From: Phalacrocorax aristotelis
Lineage: Eukaryota > Chordata > Aves > Suliformes > Phalacrocoracidae
DNA length: 64,000 nucleotides
Assembly: GCF_949628215.1 (NCBI RefSeq)
Contig: NC_134282.1
Location: 9,484,223 to 9,548,222 of the forward strand
Reading direction: 5' to 3'
Position numbers and translations under genes: made by a program. Positions 56,201-64,000 of the stretch are shown here, piece after piece; position 1 is the stretch's first letter; every line of letters starts with the position of its first letter. The notes below the pieces were generated by a model. That model had not been told where the DNA came from and did no database searches. It worked only from the letters and a program-made list of their open reading frames with translations.

Positions 56201-59200
56201 GAAATTCATGAAAGAAATCTTCAGTCAGATGTTTTAATGAGCATTATTAAAGATCTTTTGAATATTCGTTTGGATCTGAAAGTAATACTAATGAGTGCTA
56301 CTTTAAACGCAGAGAAGTTTTCGGAGTATTTTGGTAGGTGAAATACTTTCTATGAATGTCCCCCTTAAGTAATTTAGGCTCCTACAGTATAATGCAGTTC
56401 TCAAATTTTAGGATGGATTTTTATCAAGTGGTAATGGCGTCAGTTTTACAAATAGTTACCAGCTGCTGGAGATGCTGATTTCCTTAGTTTTATCTCATCG
56501 TGAGCTTTTGTATTTGCTTTTCAGACATATTGTGGAAACAGTATCTCCAGAATGTTTTCCTATTAAATATTTGCTAATTTTACTGTATTTTAGAAGTCTT
56601 GGTGTGAGTGGGCAACCAGATTGAAGCCTTTAGTTGTTCAGTCTTCCAGTACAGTTTATCCTGTAGCTGGAACCAGATGAACATGCTGGAGAGCAATAGA
56701 CGGCTTACTACCTATGCTTTCTTTATTCAGCAGCTTTATTTGGAGTTCAGTTTGGCCTCTTCTGTGAGAATTTAAAAATAAGCAGGAAAAACCCTATAAA
56801 CTTGGCAACTGTATTGCAAAAATAATGAAGAAAGTGTATTGCCTCTATTATTTCTGTATTTTATTTCCTGTTTAAAAACTGAGTTACGCCTTCCTCGACA
56901 GATAATTGCCCAATGATTCACATACCTGGGTTCACTTTCCCTGTGGTGGAATATCTTCTTGAAGATGTAATTGAGAAGTTGAGGTAAGTGTGTTTTCTGA
57001 ACATCGTTATAGGTAGTGTTTTGGGGTTTTTTGGTTAGTATGTCTTTTCAAGGACTATCTTTGGTATAACTAGCCTGTGGAAGAATTAGCTGTGTTTTTC
57101 AACAGAAAAACTTTCAAAAGAAGTTTAGTAGCTTTTACAGTAACTAAAAATGACACACAGCTACCTAGAAATGCTGACTTCAGGAGGGAAAAAAACCCTT
57201 GTCTGTTTTTCAATGTGGTGAATTTTCAGGCTAGTAAATCAAGCTAGTCTTTCTGTTTGTTCAGGGTTTTTATTCTACACGTTTTCATGCTTACTAGAGA
57301 TAGTACCTGTTTTTATAAATAAGATTTCTTTCAGAAAAGAAGTGTAAGAATCTTATTTATATGGCATAGCTAAAGTGCAGCATACTGACCATAGTTTGGA
57401 AAACTACTATGCAGCTGGCTTTAAATTACTTTCATTGCAAAATTTAATTATATTTGTTATTTAATTATAAGGTATACTCCAGAGAACACAGACCGTCGGC
57501 CACGGTGGAAGAAAGGCTTTATGCAAGGACATGTAAGCAGACCAGAAAAAGAAGAAAAAGAGGAAATCTACAGGGAGCGATGGCCAGACTACTTAAGGCA
57601 GCTGCGGGGCAGGTTGTTCTCAAGTTACTCTTTTGCGTTAAGATTTTAGACACTTCTTAACTGAGGCACGTAAATTGGTGCTGTATTCTATTCCTGTGCT
57701 TTTATAAATGATGTGATAGGAAAACAATAATGATGGAGTTGCCAGTACAGTTGGCTGGCAACCATTGAAGTGCTTTAGAGTTACCACAGAAAAACTCGCT
57801 TCCTTTGCATGTGCAAGCTGTAAGAGAACTTAGAGCTGTTGAGTCGCTTGCTGTTGATGTTGGTATTGTCCATTACAGTCTTCAGCATAATGTTAGGCTT
57901 CTTGAGCTTTGGTTGTCAGTCCTCTTCTTATGAATTCTCTCTGTCTTCAGTCTTTTTCTTTGGGAGACACCTCACAGTATTTTAGTCTCATAATCAACAT
58001 AATACAAAATGTGCTGGTTAAAAAAAAAAAACAACCAAACAGAAAACCAAAAACCAAACCCAAACAAACAAAAAAAAACCCACAAAAAAACCAACCAACC
58101 AACAAAAAAAGCCCCACAAACCCAAAAGCAAACCCAACAAAACAACAAACCTCCACCACCTTTTCCTCAGAATATTTTAATATTCCTCTGGAGTGGTTTA
58201 AAGCCAAGCTAAATAATTTTGCCTCGTGAGCACCTGCTAGAGATTGTCCACTTGAAACATTCTTTTGCTTGCCAGCGTTTGACCTCTTTGGTAATCTGGA
58301 TGAAATGAGTAATTGAATAGTCTGGCTGATTTATTTCAGGAACAGCATCTTTTTGTTTTTCCTCCTGTCTTATTTGTCCTGTGCATTTTGGGACTTTGTA
58401 TATATCCAGCTCAGTAACAGTAGTGAATATAGGTGGCTCAGTTCTGTCCCCCTTTTCTAAGGGAAAAGTCCTCAATGCTGCATTTCTGTCCGGCCTATCC
58501 CGTGCTCTGCTTGTCCCACTTGTACTCCTCCTTCACTTTCCCTCCATGTCCTCTGAGCCAATTGGCAATTCTGTACATAGTGTTAGCTTTCATGAAATCA
58601 AAGGGCTGAACAGATGACTTGCTTCATGGTGAGTTAGAGATAAATTGAAGGGGGTAAACTCATATTGTTTAGGTCCTAGGTAATCCATGAGGAGGAGAGA
58701 GATCATGTAAATGCTTCAAATGCAGTTCAGTCATAATATTATAATTCTTAAACTTACCGTTCTAAACTGACGATAATAGCACTAAGCTAAATCTGAAGAG
58801 TGTATTGTCTGTTCAATTACTGTACCTCCAAAGAAATAAACTGAACAGTAGTGGGTTACATAGGTGTGTGCTTGCAGAGCCTTATAACAGAAACATGAGC
58901 GTATGACTTTGTATGTTAATGAGTTACCAACATGTACGCTTTCAATGCCTATAGGTATTCAGCAAGTACTATAGATGCCTTGGAAATGATGGATGATGAC
59001 AAGGTCGACCTTGACCTTATAGCAGCACTTATCAGACACATTGTTTTGGAAGAAGAGGTACATCTGTCTCCTATCATCACATTTTAATGATGTGACTGAA
59101 TTGTTGTGAGTGGCTGTTGGGAATGTCAGAGCTGGTAGTTAGTTTCACTTATCTTACAGATTTAAAGAAGAATTTTTTTGTTTTGCTCCTCGGAGAAGTA

Positions 59201-62200
59201 ATCTAACAGGTTTAAGTATCTAATTACTACTTAAGCCCTGAATTTAGCATGTGGTTACTTACAGTGTTTATTGAAATGATGGGATAGGATCCATGTTTAA
59301 AGGAGAGCATTTTCTTGAATAGGGGTTGTGGGCATTAATAAGAGCTGTCTACATAAGAAACTTGGAAAGCTTACAGATACATTTGATATGCTCATTTATG
59401 GTCCCTTCTGAGCAAGGGATAAAACAAGAGCCTGAATCCTTTCGGTGACGCTAGGGATTGTCTCGTAAATAAGACAGGATAGACAATCTGAAGGTTTGGG
59501 TGCCATTTTGATTTAGGTTGCTGCGTTTTTGTCTTTCAGATAAGCTTTTAAATAAGCCTTCAAATTACTTACACACTTATTTGATGGTAAATAAGATAAT
59601 TACAAATTTAACTTTTAGTTCTTGCTGTATGTTTGTCAAAGGTGTTATTCTTTGTAGCCTGTAGTAAAAGTTATGTTTTGTGAAATAGTTGGCAAAAACT
59701 GTCTGAAAACCTAAGTCTCTATTCTTAATTCCTCAGCAATGTGAGGGAGAAGGCAAGAGCAATACATTGAGTTGATGTTTGCTGCCTCATGTCTACCCTG
59801 TGAAGTTGGCTTTAATGGTTTTTCTGCCTGAGTAATATAAATACGACTTAGATGCTGTGAAGACTGAATTTTTCTAGAGCCTAGCAAAAGTCTGGTCACA
59901 CTTACCCAACACACAGCCAGGAGACTCTTCCAACTTCCAGTTCATCAAGATTAGTAGTTAATACAGCTGCATTAAGTTATCCCCAAATGTGCCTTACCTT
60001 GTTATTTAGTAATAATATCATCAGAAGGATCTCTGTGCCTGGAGCAGTGACAAACATGAAGTAAGAATAGCTTCTGTTACCATAGGTATAGTGTATGTAG
60101 ATTGTAATAACCTGAAGCTTATATTTGTTTCTGTGTTCAGAAACATCTGTGGATGAGCTGATACCTTGGCTGATTCCTTAAAGAGAATTTTGATTATTTA
60201 AAATATTAAATAATTTAATATTTCAGTTGATAGATCACTTAAGCTGTGGTTAATGAGGATGAGTTGCTGTTTCATATTTTGTTCTTCCTGTGCTGAAAAT
60301 TATACGTTAGTTTCTGTTTTATTTACAGCTCAAATTCTTCTAGTGTTGACATGGTTGTGTTTAGAACATTGCAGGGGAAAAATGTTTAAAATCAAATTTT
60401 TATGTATTATGCTGAGAGAAGCATATGTAGCTAACTCTTTTATAGAAAACAATCTTACAAACTTTGTTCCAAATTTGAGCCAATGAGGTTTCAAATATCA
60501 CCTGTCTAACATACATGTGTCAGTGTGCAAGTAGCTGGTTCTTTGCATAGCATATGATTTATTCTAACCTCTTTTCCCCTTCACTACTTCTTTTATACAT
60601 AGGATGGTGCAATTCTAGTGTTTCTTCCAGGCTGGGACAACATCAGCACTTTGCATGATCTCTTGATGTCACAAGTCATGTTTAAGTCAGGTAAAACCGA
60701 ACCTTTAAATGGGAATTCTAGCAGTAGCATTAGTGGCAAACTCTCAGTTTTCGCATGTGATTGCTGGCATTACACTGGATTTTTTTCCCTCGTGTCTCCT
60801 CTCAAAATGTTTTCAGTGTGTTCAGCATTTTTTGCATTTGTGTGGTATCTTTCATCTGCTAATGATAACTCATTTTCCTCAGTGTAGGAGTGAACAGTCT
60901 GAAAAAGAATCTGACTTGTGTCTTTTTCCTTTTGTCCTTTCTTGTAGCTATGATAACTTCCATCCAAAACTAAACCCTCTTTCTTCATTCTATGTTCATT
61001 TCCTCTTTTCTTGATTCTTCAGCAGCTTGTTTATTGCTTTGCTGATAGTTCTTTTAACTCGTACTTATTCCTCAAAGCTTTTTTAACAGGACACGAAAAT
61101 ATCCTACGCCTGTCTGATACACTTTAATTTGTCCTGTTTGTCTAACTCATATTTTCATCTAACTTGTCTAACTATGCCCTTGAACTTTAAGACAACTAAC
61201 TGAATAGTCATGTTGGGTACATTGCATAGATGAAGAATTTCAATTCATGGAAAGATTGAGGAAAGTGTCAGTTTAATAAACTTGGGCAATTATTAAAACA
61301 TTTAAGAATTTAGAAATTAAATATACGTTACTATACATAACTTAATATTTTTTCTTAAACTTGTCAAGTCATTGTAGTGTAATAAAAAAAATTCCTTTTT
61401 ACCTTTTTGCTTTAGAATTTACCATTATGATATATATATATATCTGTGAATTCAGATAAGAAACAGTAGGCTTACTTGCAGCATATTTTCTCTAGTCTGC
61501 ATAGTTGATTTTCCTGTAAATTTAAAGTTTCTGTGCTTACGCCATATCTTTTACTGATTTTTAATTTTCAGATAGGTTTATTATCATACCTTTACATTCA
61601 TTGATGCCTACTGTTAACCAGACTCAGGTATGCTTTTCTTTTATTGTAATATTTTATAATTACAAAAAGATTAGTTAAGTATATGTTTGGGTTTGGCAAA
61701 TATATAAATGGGTCATGGATAATTACAGGTTTTTAAGAAGACCCCGCCAGGAGTAAGGAAGATCGTGATTGCTACCAACATTGCTGAGACTAGGTAAATA
61801 GCTAGCTATACAGACCAAAAAAAGCTGTATGTTTAACAAAATAGTGTTAAGTATAAACCTGTTTGATGTTTCCAAAATACGTTTTGTATTGTACCATTCA
61901 TTTATAACACTTGATCTTTAGAAATGTTTATAGGCTAAACAGGAGTTTTCCTTTAATTGTTTTAAACAATTAAAACGTGGATGTTACTATAAAGACATGC
62001 CTTTGTTGTATGTGATAAATCTGAGCTTCCTGTCCTCTCTGCAGACTTCATAACCCCATGTGGTGACTTCTGCCAGACCTAGGAGAATAAAGCGAGCTGT
62101 TTCTTGAACTGCGTAGTAATGTAATTTTTAATGAAAATCCAAACACAAATTTTCTGATTGTTGGCTCACAGTTTAACAGTGGGTAAAGAGAGGCTAATCC

Positions 62201-63959
62201 CCTTTCAAATCCTAGGTCAAGCTTGCAAAGATGAAGAGTTACATGTTTTTTATCTCTCTTTTATTAAACAGCATTACAATAGATGACGTCGTGTTTGTTA
62301 TAGATGGTGGAAAAATAAAGGAAACTCATTTTGACACACAGAACAACATTAGCACAATGGCGGCAGAGTGGGTTAGTAAAGCTAATGCCAAGCAGAGGAA
62401 AGGTCGAGCAGGAAGGTAAGAATAACGGGGATAGTTAGAAAAGTTGTGTGATGTTAATTCTGTGTCAGTCTTGGAGCCCGTGCTGCTGAAGATACAACTT
62501 CGCTTCTGAACGTATGAGTAACAGATGCTAGCACAACTGTCTGCTGTTCTTATGGAAGGAATGGTTTCTTTGTCCTTCTAGGAAACTGACTTGTGCTGCA
62601 TTTAACTCCACGAGTTTCCCTCCTTTTTATAAAAGAATAAGTCAGCATTTTTAAAAAATTTTTGTCGGTAGTGTTTGCCTTCGCACCTGATTTATGAGGC
62701 TGTGATACATTAAAGTGAAAATTGCCTACAAATTAAATTCACTTAGCTATATACCAAATTCCTTTTTTTTTTTTTTAAACTTCTGTCCCTCTCAAAATAC
62801 CTCGTGGAATATTTTCTCTCTTGTTCAGACTTCCAGTTCTTCTCTGGTCTCTTCATTACTCCGTTTGACCAGCTGATAGGAGGTTTCTGTGTTCTCCATG
62901 CCTTTTTTTCCTGTTGATGGGTCTGCGTTTCAGAAAGCTGAAATGGCTTCTAGAATTGAATACACTTCAGTTCTAATTCTTTGAGGTGCTTTGGAAAGCT
63001 TTTTAGAAACACACAAAATCATAATATTGCAGTGTCATAGGAGAAAAAATTACCTTTGTTTATTTAAATAATTCCAGAGTTCAGCCAGGCCACTGTTATC
63101 ATCTATATAATGGACTACGTGCTAGCCTTCTAGATGATTATCAGTTACCAGAGATCTTGAGGACACCTTTGGAAGAACTCTGTTTACAAATCAAGGTAAA
63201 TATCTGAATCTTCAAACATATTTTTTACTTTTCCATTGGAATAAGAGGTTGAGAGATTAAGTTAATGCAACTGTTAGCCTATGGTTGTCTTCAGGTTGAA
63301 GTTCTGTTACACCTGAAGTACTATATATTTAGCTAATCATTGCAGCAATTTTTGCAAAAGGTATATTTGTATTTAGATACATCAAACCCAGGAAAAAAGA
63401 GGATTGTCTAGTATAAATAAAAGCTGAAGTGTATCAACAAAAATTTAGACTATGCTTAGCCCTCATTTCCCGCCAAATATCATTCAATCAGAGGAGCTTC
63501 AGTGAGAATGCCAATGAGTCAAGGGATATGATATCTTAAAAGAATTTTACTAAAAAGTAGTTTTAGAACTGACTTGAGTTTCTGTTTTGGCAGTTTGTAT
63601 TGAATTCCATACGCATGCATAAGGATTACCATGTGTATGCATACTGAATGAAGGATAGATCCTTATGTTTCAGATTGCATCACTAAAACCTCTTATTTTT
63701 CTCCATAATTCTTAATTAGTGAAATCCTAACTCAAGCTCTGAATTATTCACACTTTTTTAAATTAGTGTGGTCACTGCTTACTAATTTTAGATAACTGTC
63801 TTTCTCCAGTTGCTGCAGGTTTATGTTTTGGGTTTTGTTTTTTTTTTTCCCCCCTTGCAGATTCTAAAGCTTGGTGGAATTGCTTATTTTCTGAGTAAAC
63901 TAATGGACCCACCATCTCGTGATGCTGTAATGTTGGCCATAAATCATCTAATGGAGCTG
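50075..63959 (+). CDS. DHX36: DHX36, probable ATP-dependent DEAH-box G-quadruplex helicase (5' portion, 17 exons, runs off right edge)
   Basis: Exons: 50075-50272, 50696-50817, 51616-51817, 52514-52552, 53787-53957, 54883-54962, 55945-56019, 56167-56333, 56902-56983, 57472-57612, 58955-59057, 60603-60690, 61572-61627, 61729-61793, 62272-62415, 63078-63195 and 63861-63959. They sum to 1950 bases, 650 in-frame codons. Human DHX36 is 1008 residues, so the distal third lies beyond the window. DHX36 unwinds DNA and RNA G-quadruplexes and acts in mRNA decay and translation, telomerase RNA maturation and nucleic-acid sensing, in nucleus and cytoplasm. Visible motifs: Gly/Ser-rich N-terminus, RHAU-specific G4-binding motif (about 37-60), Walker A GETGCGKT 203-210, TQPRR 235-239, TTG 284-286, DEIH 307-310, SAT 339-341, FLPGW 467-471, TNIAETS 524-530 and QRKGRAGR 571-578. 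All are intact, so an active helicase is expected. ATG 50075 is preferred because it gives the conserved MSY start and has G at -3. Confidence 0.93.
50696..50817 (+). CDS. DHX36: DHX36 coding exon 2
   Basis: 122 bases, phase 0 in and 2 out, residues 67-107. It encodes [18 protein letters not shown], very close to the mammalian protein. The acceptor is TTTTTCTACTAG and the donor GTAAAG. Confidence 0.88.
51616..51817 (+). CDS. DHX36: DHX36 coding exon 3
   Basis: 202 bases, phase 2 in and 0 out, residues 107-174. It encodes a charged linker, then [20 protein letters not shown] and [15 protein letters not shown], which parallel the mammalian segment. The linker start ([18 protein letters not shown]) is more diverged than the rest. 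Donor GTACTT at 51818 is non-optimal. Confidence 0.87.
52514..52552 (+). CDS. DHX36: DHX36 coding exon 4 (39-base small exon)
   Basis: Thirteen codons, residues 175-187 ([13 protein letters not shown]), phase 0 both sides. The acceptor is TTTTTCCCCAG and the donor GTAAAT. It is a conserved small exon leading into RecA1, easily missed by gene finders. Confidence 0.87.
53787..53957 (+). CDS. DHX36: DHX36 coding exon 5 (Walker A, motif Ia)
   Basis: 171 bases, residues 188-244, phase 0 both sides. It contains the ATP-binding P-loop GETGCGKT (203-210) and motif Ia TQPRR (235-239), with intact catalytic Lys209 and Thr210. Donor GTGAGT. Confidence 0.92.
54083..54130 (+). other. 48-base exon-like segment in DHX36 intron 5
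   Basis: It is preceded by AG and followed by a near-ideal donor GTAGGTAAG. It is open for 16 codons in the local phase 0, reading [16 protein letters not shown]. Inclusion would insert 16 residues between motif Ia and the following helix of RecA1. The pyrimidine tract upstream is weak and no counterpart in DHX36 is known to me, so it is probably a pseudo-exon. Confidence 0.15.
54883..54962 (+). CDS. DHX36: DHX36 coding exon 6
   Basis: 80 bases, phase 0 in and 2 out, residues 245-271. It encodes [26 protein letters not shown], matching the mammalian helicase core. Donor GTAAGA. Confidence 0.9.
55945..56019 (+). CDS. DHX36: DHX36 coding exon 7 (motif Ib)
   Basis: 75 bases, phase 2 in and 2 out, residues 271-296. 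It encodes [20 protein letters not shown], including motif Ib TTG (284-286). Donor GTAAGT. Confidence 0.9.
   Translation, partial: SVTKETRVNFILYHRNCPTVAPVR
56167..56333 (+). CDS. DHX36: DHX36 coding exon 8 (DEIH box, SAT motif)
   Basis: 167 bases, phase 2 in and 1 out, residues 296-352. It carries the Walker B/motif II DEIH (307-310), which defines the DEAH-type helicase (His in place of the usual Ala-His context), and motif III SAT (339-341). Donor GTAGGT. Confidence 0.92.
56902..56983 (+). CDS. DHX36: DHX36 coding exon 9
   Basis: 82 bases, phase 1 in and 2 out, residues 352-379. The split codon reads Asp ([11 protein letters not shown]), where I recall Gly in the mammalian protein. The rest ([17 protein letters not shown]) is nearly identical. 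Donor GTAAGT. Confidence 0.9.
57472..57612 (+). CDS. DHX36: DHX36 coding exon 10
   Basis: 141 bases, phase 2 in and 2 out, residues 379-426. It encodes [20 protein letters not shown], then a charged [20 protein letters not shown] stretch in RecA2. The donor GTTGTT at 57613 is unusually weak, and the acceptor (TTAATTATAAG) is pyrimidine-poor. Confidence 0.88.
57613..58954 (+). other. DHX36: DHX36 intron 10, with an A/C low-complexity tract
   Basis: GT-AG intron of 1.3 kb. It contains the A/C-rich tract at 58021-58151. The overlapping ORFs across that tract are low-complexity artefacts. Confidence 0.75.
58021..58151. repeat. A/C-rich low-complexity tract
   Basis: The 131 bases have no T and only three G on the + strand. 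They are built from irregular CAAA, CCAA and CCAAA units after an initial A run. Tracts like this are common in bird genomes. Confidence 0.9.
58955..59057 (+). CDS. DHX36: DHX36 coding exon 11
   Basis: 103 bases, phase 2 in and 0 out, residues 426-460. It encodes [20 protein letters not shown] and [15 protein letters not shown], closely matching the mammalian protein. The donor is GTACAT. Confidence 0.9.
59058..60602 (+). other. DHX36: DHX36 intron 11
   Basis: GT-AG intron of 1.5 kb, AT-rich, with a TTAAAATATTAAATAATTTA-type stretch near 60197. No gene or repeat family recognised. Confidence 0.75.
60603..60690 (+). CDS. DHX36: DHX36 coding exon 12 (motif IV region)
   Basis: 88 bases, phase 0 in and 1 out, residues 461-490. 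It encodes [20 protein letters not shown] and [15 protein letters not shown] (467-471) is the motif IV region of RecA2. The donor is GTAAAA. Confidence 0.9.
61430..61443. repeat. Short (AT)n run
   Basis: Seven AT/TA units in DHX36 intron 12. It is a minor simple repeat. Confidence 0.8.
61572..61627 (+). CDS. DHX36: DHX36 coding exon 13
   Basis: 56 bases, phase 1 in and 0 out, residues 490-508 ([19 protein letters not shown]). The acceptor is TTTTTAATTTTCAG and the donor GTATGC. It matches the RecA2 core of the mammalian protein. Confidence 0.9.
61729..61793 (+). CDS. DHX36: DHX36 coding exon 14 (motif V)
   Basis: 65 bases, phase 0 in and 2 out, residues 509-530. It encodes [20 protein letters not shown] and contains motif V, TNIAETS (524-530, completed in the next exon). 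Confidence 0.9.
62272..62415 (+). CDS. DHX36: DHX36 coding exon 15 (motif VI)
   Basis: 144 bases, phase 2 in and 2 out, residues 530-578. It encodes [20 protein letters not shown] and ends with motif [10 protein letters not shown] (571-578), including the arginine finger. Donor GTAAGA. Confidence 0.92.
63078..63195 (+). CDS. DHX36: DHX36 coding exon 16
   Basis: 118 bases, phase 2 in and 0 out, residues 578-617. It encodes [20 protein letters not shown] and [19 protein letters not shown], at the end of RecA2 leading into the winged-helix region. Donor GTAAAT. Confidence 0.91.
63861..63959 (+). CDS. DHX36: DHX36 coding exon 17 (last exon in the window)
   Basis: 99 bases, phase 0 both sides, residues 618-650. 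It encodes [20 protein letters not shown] and [13 protein letters not shown], the start of the winged-helix/ratchet region. The acceptor is a strong T/C tract ending TTGCAG, the donor GTAAAG at 63960. The remaining exons are outside the window. Confidence 0.91.
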
Positions 63960-64000
63960 GTAAAGTATTGCTTAATGTACATGCAAGGAAAAATCTGTTT
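63960..64000 (+). other. DHX36: Start of DHX36 intron 17, cut by the window edge
   Basis: Only the first 41 bases are present. The next exon is not visible. Confidence 0.8.

Larger units (their letters stand above)
53958..57471 (+). other. DHX36: DHX36 introns 5-9 (around exons 6-9)
   Basis: GT-AG introns at 53958-54882, 54963-55944, 56020-56166, 56334-56901 and 56984-57471. Intron 5 contains a 48-base exon-like segment (54083-54130). A T-rich tract near 54831-54880 precedes exon 6. No repeat family or RNA gene was recognised. Confidence 0.75.
60691..63860 (+). other. DHX36: DHX36 introns 12-16 (around exons 13-16)
   Basis: GT-AG introns at 60691-61571, 61628-61728, 61794-62271, 62416-63077 and 63196-63860. 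They include a short AT microsatellite near 61430-61443 and T-rich tracts at about 62764-62777 and before exon 17. No RNA gene or repeat family recognised. Confidence 0.75.

Noticed and set aside
57909-58229. Lys/Pro/Asn-rich and complementary Phe/Gly-rich ORFs
   Set aside because: They are translations of the A/C low-complexity tract.
1-64000. CRISPR arrays, operons, bacterial defence systems or prophage genes
   Set aside because: The window is intron-containing vertebrate DNA. No regularly spaced direct repeats or compact gene clusters are present.

Overview
This window is vertebrate nuclear DNA, almost certainly from a bird and probably a songbird. The repeats show this. There are CR1 LINE 3' ends with ATTCTATGATTCT-type tails, a 578-bp solo LTR of a common avian endogenous-retrovirus type with an intact 5-bp target duplication, and a tRNA-headed SINE-like element that ends in a CR1 tail (TguSINE1-like, described from passerines). 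Coding sequence is split by GT-AG introns. There is no sign of prokaryotic genes, CRISPR arrays or operons. No database was searched; gene names rest on recognising the translated exons.

Two protein genes lie head-to-tail on the + strand, in the same order as in mammals. GPR149 (orphan seven-transmembrane receptor) is complete: four coding exons from 15230 to 43551, 730 codons plus stop, every splice phase agreeing. Exon 1 encodes the extracellular N-terminus, TM1-TM5, a long third intracellular loop and the start of TM6. Exon 2 finishes TM6 and TM7. Exons 3 and 4 encode the long cytoplasmic tail and are separated by a 22-kb intron. DHX36 (RHAU/G4R1, DEAH-box G-quadruplex helicase) starts in a CpG island at 50075 and runs off the right edge. 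Seventeen coding exons (650 codons) are present, covering the N-terminal G4-binding motif, both RecA-like helicase domains and the start of the C-terminal region.

Layout: 1-14.5 kb is AT-rich intergenic DNA with the solo LTR, a CR1 fragment and a homeodomain-site-rich stretch. 14.5-15.2 kb is the probable GPR149 promoter and leader. 15.2-43.6 kb is GPR149. 43.6-49.9 kb is the GPR149 3' UTR and intergenic DNA. 49.9-50.5 kb is the DHX36 CpG-island promoter and exon 1. 50.7-64 kb is the DHX36 body.

The most interesting signal is in the DHX36 promoter/leader. A tract of six G-runs separated by single C residues, a strong G-quadruplex candidate, lies next to a perfect CRE and a tRNA T-arm-like B-box, just upstream of the start codon of the gene for a G-quadruplex resolvase. 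Other points are a GC-rich low-complexity segment in the GPR149 tail, exon-like sequences in introns of both genes, and a cluster of three perfect hairpins in the large GPR149 intron. I see no strong evidence for a wholly new biological system.
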